From assembly GCA_036389715.1 (NCBI GenBank), contig DASVWH010000144.1, positions 1-8,293 of the forward strand: 8,293 nt of DNA. The letters are read 5' to 3'. A program made the translations under genes and the position numbers. The notes under the pieces are model-generated. The model had not been told where the DNA came from and searched no databases. It saw nothing but the letters and a program-made list of their open reading frames with translations. Positions within the stretch are counted from its first letter, which is position 1. Every line of letters starts with the position of its first letter. The stretch is from DASVWH01 sp036389715. Its GTDB lineage: Bacteria > Acidobacteriota > Blastocatellia > Pyrinomonadales > Pyrinomonadaceae. Shown here piece after piece: positions 5,412-8,293 of this stretch.

Positions 5412-5456
5412 TTAAATTGCGGGCGGGGCGGCTGGAGCAGGCGCAGGGAGAGCGCT

Positions 5457-6581
5457 TTACGGGGCAGAGATGCTCCCGTCGTCGCCGACCCTGACGGCAG
5501 TCGGGCCGAAATCCTCTTTCGAGAGCTGCCTGACGACACCGACGACCGTTCGATTTTTGTCAGGGCGCGGGCCGTTCTGCCCTTCCTGAATCAAGGGATG
5601 AATGCGCCCGCCGAGGAACGCGCCGTCGGGCGCGAGGTCTGTTTCCAGCACTAGCGACCAGCTGGTTGGTCCGATGAAGGGGAACCTGTAGAAGGCAAAG
5701 TTGCCGAGCGAGTAAGCGATCAGCCGGTTGCGGTAAATCTCCATTCCGCGCACGACGTGCGGGCCGCTGCCGAGCACAAGGTCTGCGCCCGCGTCCACGA
5801 CCGCGCGCGTAAACTCGCGCAGGTTGCCGCGCGCTTCGCCCAGAAAAGTCTCCGAGCCGAAGGGAACGTGCTGCGCGCCAGCGCCTTCCGCGCCGCCGTG
5901 GAATGAGACGATGACGATGTCATTCTTGGCCGCGAGCCGCGCGACGACCTTTCTGGCGGTATCGAGGTCGTTCACATTGTAGGAGATGGCGTTGGTCGCA
6001 AACGCTATGACGGCCACCTTCCGGCCTTTAACGTCCAGATAGGCGAAGTCGTTGAAATCCGCGCCCGCGTGGGCGATGCCGAGAGAGTCCAGAATCCTGC
6101 GCGTGCTGGTGCGTCCTTCGAGGCCGAAGTCGGAGGCGTGATTGTTCGCCAGGCTCATCACGTCGAACCCGGCGTCCTTGAGATGTTTGCCGTAGCGCGG
6201 CGGCACGCGAAAGGCGAAGCAGCTTCTGGAGGTCGGGCGGCACTTGGTCGAGACTCCTCCTTCGAGCATCGGCCCTTCGAGGTTGGCGAAAGCGATGTCT
6301 GCCGAAGAGAGGAGCGGGGTCACGCCCGCGAGCATCTCAGCGCCGTCGTTGACGGGCAGCCCGCGGTCGGGCGGATTAGTCGAGCCGAGCATGATGTCGC
6401 CGCCCGCGGCCACACGGATGCTCTCACCCGCGGCGGGCGTCGGCGCGACGGCGACGCGGGGGGCGGCCGTCGAGGAGAGTTCCTTCGAGGCGACCTCCGC
6501 CCGTATGCAGGCCGCGCCCGACATCAGGGCAAGGCCAAGCAGCAGGAAAAGGAGCGGGGTCAAAGATTTTACGGGGAACAT
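5457..6581 (-). CDS. CapA-family protein (PGA_cap, metallophosphatase-like), exported
   Basis: This 374-residue protein belongs to the CapA/PgsA group, named for poly-gamma-glutamate capsule export/synthesis but broadly distributed and metallophosphatase-like in fold. The signal sequence (1-24, FLLLGLALMSGAAC) ends at Cys24, possibly a lipoprotein site although the -3 Gly departs from a standard lipobox. A Thr/Ala/Pro-rich linker follows to about 54. Family motifs in order are GGDIMLG (60-66), NLEGP (100-104), LANNHASDFG (144-153), SFHGG (226-230, where many relatives have HWG), GSGPHVVRG (271-279) and YSLGNFAF (290-297). The ATG at 6581 sits just before the signal peptide; AAGGAAAA lies somewhat far upstream (11 bases). 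An upstream in-frame start at 6653 would fall inside the E1 gene and is disfavoured. No capsule partner genes (CapB/CapC-like) are nearby, so a capsule role is unproven. Confidence 0.9.
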   Translation of the reverse strand: MFPVKSLTPLLFLLLGLALMSGAACIRAEVASKELSSTAAPRVAVAPTPAAGESIRVAAGGDIMLGSTNPPDRGLPVNDGAEMLAGVTPLLSSADIAFANLEGPMLEGGVSTKCRPTSRSCFAFRVPPRYGKHLKDAGFDVMSLANNHASDFGLEGRTSTRRILDSLGIAHAGADFNDFAYLDVKGRKVAVIAFATNAISYNVNDLDTARKVVARLAAKNDIVIVSFHGGAEGAGAQHVPFGSETFLGEARGNLREFTRAVVDAGADLVLGSGPHVVRGMEIYRNRLIAYSLGNFAFYRFPFIGPTSWSLVLETDLAPDGAFLGGRIHPLIQEGQNGPRPDKNRTVVGVVRQLSKEDFGPTAVRVGDDGSISAP

Positions 6582-6603
6582 AATAGAGGGTGTTTTCCTT
6601 ACT

Positions 6604-8293
6604 TTAAGAGGATGCGGGCGCGGCGTTGGTCGCCGTGCTCGCGCCGGAAACAAATGCGGCGTCTTCGGTCAGGGCTTGGTCCACGAGGCGGCGCTGCTCC
6701 ATCTCGTGAATAGTGTAAGAGCCGGTCGCGGGACTGGCCGAAGCCGCGCGCCCGACGTAGAAGGGGCGCTCGCAGCCGGGCAGCATGTTCATCAAACGCG
6801 GCTCGACGAAATTCCAGCCGCCCATATTTTTCGGCTCTTCCTGCGCCCAGACCAGTTGCGCCGCGTTCGGGTAGCTCTTGAAAAGCTCGCGCAGCCGCCG
6901 TTCCGGGAACGGGTAAAACTGTTCGAGCCGGAGGATGGCGACGCGCTCGTCGCCGGACTTCTGGCGCGCGAGGGCCAGATCATAGAAGACCTTGCCGCTA
7001 CAGAGCACGATGCGCTTGACGGCCTCGCGGTTGACGATTTCGGCATCGTCCATCACAGGTTGAAAGCCGCCGCCCGTCAACTGGTCGCGGGGCGAAGAGG
7101 CGGCGGGCAGGCGCAACAGGCTCTTCGGCGTCATCACGACGAGCGGCCGCAGCGTCTGCTGTCTGGCCTGCCTGCGCAGGAGATGAAAATACTGCGCGGG
7201 CGTCGAAGGATAACAGACTTGCAGGTTGTTCTCGGCGCAGAGTTGCAGATACCTCTCCAGCCGCGCGTTGGAATGCTCCGGTCCCTGCCCCTCGTAGCCG
7301 TGCGGCAGGAGCATGGCGAGCCGCGAGCGCTGCTGCCACTTGTCTTCGGAAGCGGCGATGTACTGGTCTATGATGACCTGCGCGCCGTTGCCGAAGTCGC
7401 CGAACTGCGCTTCCCACAGGACCAGCGCATCCCTGGCGACGACCGAATAGCCATACTCGAATCCGAGCACGCCCTCTTCCGAAAGCGAGCTGTTGTAAAC
7501 GTCGAACTCGGCGTGCGGGTCGCGCTCGCTGCGCAGTTCCGAGAGCGGCGTCCAGGCTTTGCCCGTCTGCGTGTCATACATCACGGCGTGACGCTGGCTG
7601 AAGGTCCCGCGCCCGGAATCCTGGCCGCTCAGGCGCACGCGCGTGCCTTCGAGGACGAGCGAGCCGAACGCCATCGCTTCGGCAAAGGCCCAGTCCATCG
7701 GCGCTTGTCCCTCGCCCATCCGGGCGCGGCGGGCCAGCTGCCCGACCATCTTCGGATTGATGTTGAAGCCCTCGGGCACGATTGAGATGTGCTGTGCGAG
7801 ACGATGAATGGTCTCGGCGTCAACGCCCGTTTCGACGACGGTTGAGCCGTCCTCTTCCTCGACCGGCGGCGGCAGCTCCGTGACGGGCGGCTTGGCGGCG
7901 ACGACCGCCTTGGCACGCGCGAGCGCCTCTTCATAGTGCTGCACGCGCTCGTCCACCATCTGCTGAACCCCGGCCTCGTCTATCACACCTTCACGAATCA
8001 GCTTCGCGGAATACTTGGCGCGCACGCCCGGATGCGCCTTGACGCGCGCGTACATCAGCGGCTGCGTGTAGCTCGGCTCGTCGCCCTCGTTGTGACCGAG
8101 GCGGCGGAAACCCACCACGTCGAGGACCACGTCCTTATAGAACTCCTGGCGGAAGTCGAGCGAGATTTGCAGCACGCGGTAGGCCGCTTCCGGGTCGTCG
8201 CCGTTGATGTGAAAGATGGGGAGCTGCGTCATCCGCGCCACGTCGGTCGAGTAGATGGTCGAGCGTCCCTGTTCGGGCGAAGTGGTAAAGCCT
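6604..8293 (-). CDS. sucA: 2-oxoglutarate dehydrogenase E1 component, C-terminal 562 residues (5' partial)
   Basis: This is the thiamine-diphosphate-dependent E1 subunit that decarboxylates 2-oxoglutarate and passes the succinyl group to lipoyl-E2 in the TCA cycle. The frame is open to the right edge and begins GFTTSPEQGRSTIYSTD. Motifs in order, numbered from the window edge, are HINGDDPEA (28-36, cofactor/Mg region), RRLGHNEGDEP (63-73), LSGQDSGRGTFSQRH (221-235), LLPHGYEGQGPEH (328-340, containing the family's active-site His), then CSGKVFYD and YVGRAASASPA near the end. About 370 residues are missing compared with E. coli SucA (933). Whether the missing N-terminus carries an E2-like domain, as in the actinobacterial Kgd type, cannot be seen. 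A variable insert with PPPVEEEDGS sits near 142-151. The stop is 22 bases before the CapA-like gene, which is probably co-transcribed. Confidence 0.97.
   Translation of the reverse strand, partial: GFTTSPEQGRSTIYSTDVARMTQLPIFHINGDDPEAAYRVLQISLDFRQEFYKDVVLDVVGFRRLGHNEGDEPSYTQPLMYARVKAHPGVRAKYSAKLIREGVIDEAGVQQMVDERVQHYEEALARAKAVVAAKPPVTELPPPVEEEDGSTVVETGVDAETIHRLAQHISIVPEGFNINPKMVGQLARRARMGEGQAPMDWAFAEAMAFGSLVLEGTRVRLSGQDSGRGTFSQRHAVMYDTQTGKAWTPLSELRSERDPHAEFDVYNSSLSEEGVLGFEYGYSVVARDALVLWEAQFGDFGNGAQVIIDQYIAASEDKWQQRSRLAMLLPHGYEGQGPEHSNARLERYLQLCAENNLQVCYPSTPAQYFHLLRRQARQQTLRPLVVMTPKSLLRLPAASSPRDQLTGGGFQPVMDDAEIVNREAVKRIVLCSGKVFYDLALARQKSGDERVAILRLEQFYPFPERRLRELFKSYPNAAQLVWAQEEPKNMGGWNFVEPRLMNMLPGCERPFYVGRAASASPATGSYTIHEMEQRRLVDQALTEDAAFVSGASTATNAAPASS

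Noticed and set aside
5401..5425. Possible dif-like site (ATTAAAT) for XerD near 5410
   Set aside because: Only a few bases resemble a dif half-site. There is no second 11-bp arm with a 6-8 bp centre, and xerD genes are not normally next to dif.
6244..7785. A 513-codon open frame on the plus strand opposite the E1 and CapA-like genes
   Set aside because: It spans the boundary of two clearly homologous minus-strand genes, has no recognisable domain, and is the kind of long antisense frame that GC-rich coding sequence produces by chance.

Overview
This window is GC-rich, densely packed bacterial chromosome. The protein styles suggest an Acidobacteriota genome, perhaps class Blastocatellia: a receiver domain ending in LTAYARPEDR...TKPVEP, a DUF4173 membrane protein, a winged-helix regulator paired with a small polytopic membrane protein, and a CapA-family protein. 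That placement is an inference from remembered family resemblance, not a search. There is no rRNA, tRNA, CRISPR array, insertion sequence or phage gene.

Layout. At the left edge, on the plus strand, is the C-terminal end of a response-regulator receiver domain (to 220), followed by a perfect 9-bp stem-loop. Next comes a short plus-strand reading frame (about 461-688) with strong coding character and one membrane span but no ATG/GTG/TTG start; it is easily missed by gene callers. Everything else is on the minus strand. Reading in the direction of transcription from the right edge: the C-terminal 562 residues of the 2-oxoglutarate dehydrogenase E1 component (TCA cycle); a secreted or lipid-anchored CapA-family metallophosphatase-like protein 22 bases behind it; a six-span membrane protein overlapping a winged-helix regulator by 8 bases; a two-span membrane protein with an extracytoplasmic Ig-like domain; a DUF4173 polytopic membrane protein; and the XerD tyrosine recombinase, convergent with the small plus-strand gene.

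Transcription units. The noncoding signals divide the minus strand well. The membrane-protein/regulator pair has a near-consensus sigma-70 promoter (TTGACA, 16 bp, TATTAT) whose predicted start falls on the A of the ATG, so its mRNA should be leaderless. The pair ends in an intrinsic terminator (stem plus T8) that overlaps the regulator's stop codon. The Ig-like and DUF4173 genes form a second unit, starting near an AT-rich dyad and followed by an 18-position stem-loop. xerD then has its own extended -10 (TGCTATAGT), again 6-7 bases before the ATG, so it too may be leaderless. Two related CTTT...AAAG dyads, one upstream of the regulator operon and one between it and the next unit, are candidate operators.

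Functionally this is mostly housekeeping (TCA cycle, chromosome dimer resolution) plus envelope proteins of unknown role. I see no defence system or mobile element. The points most worth following up are the start-less small gene, the two leaderless promoters, and the regulator/membrane-protein module with its possible operators.
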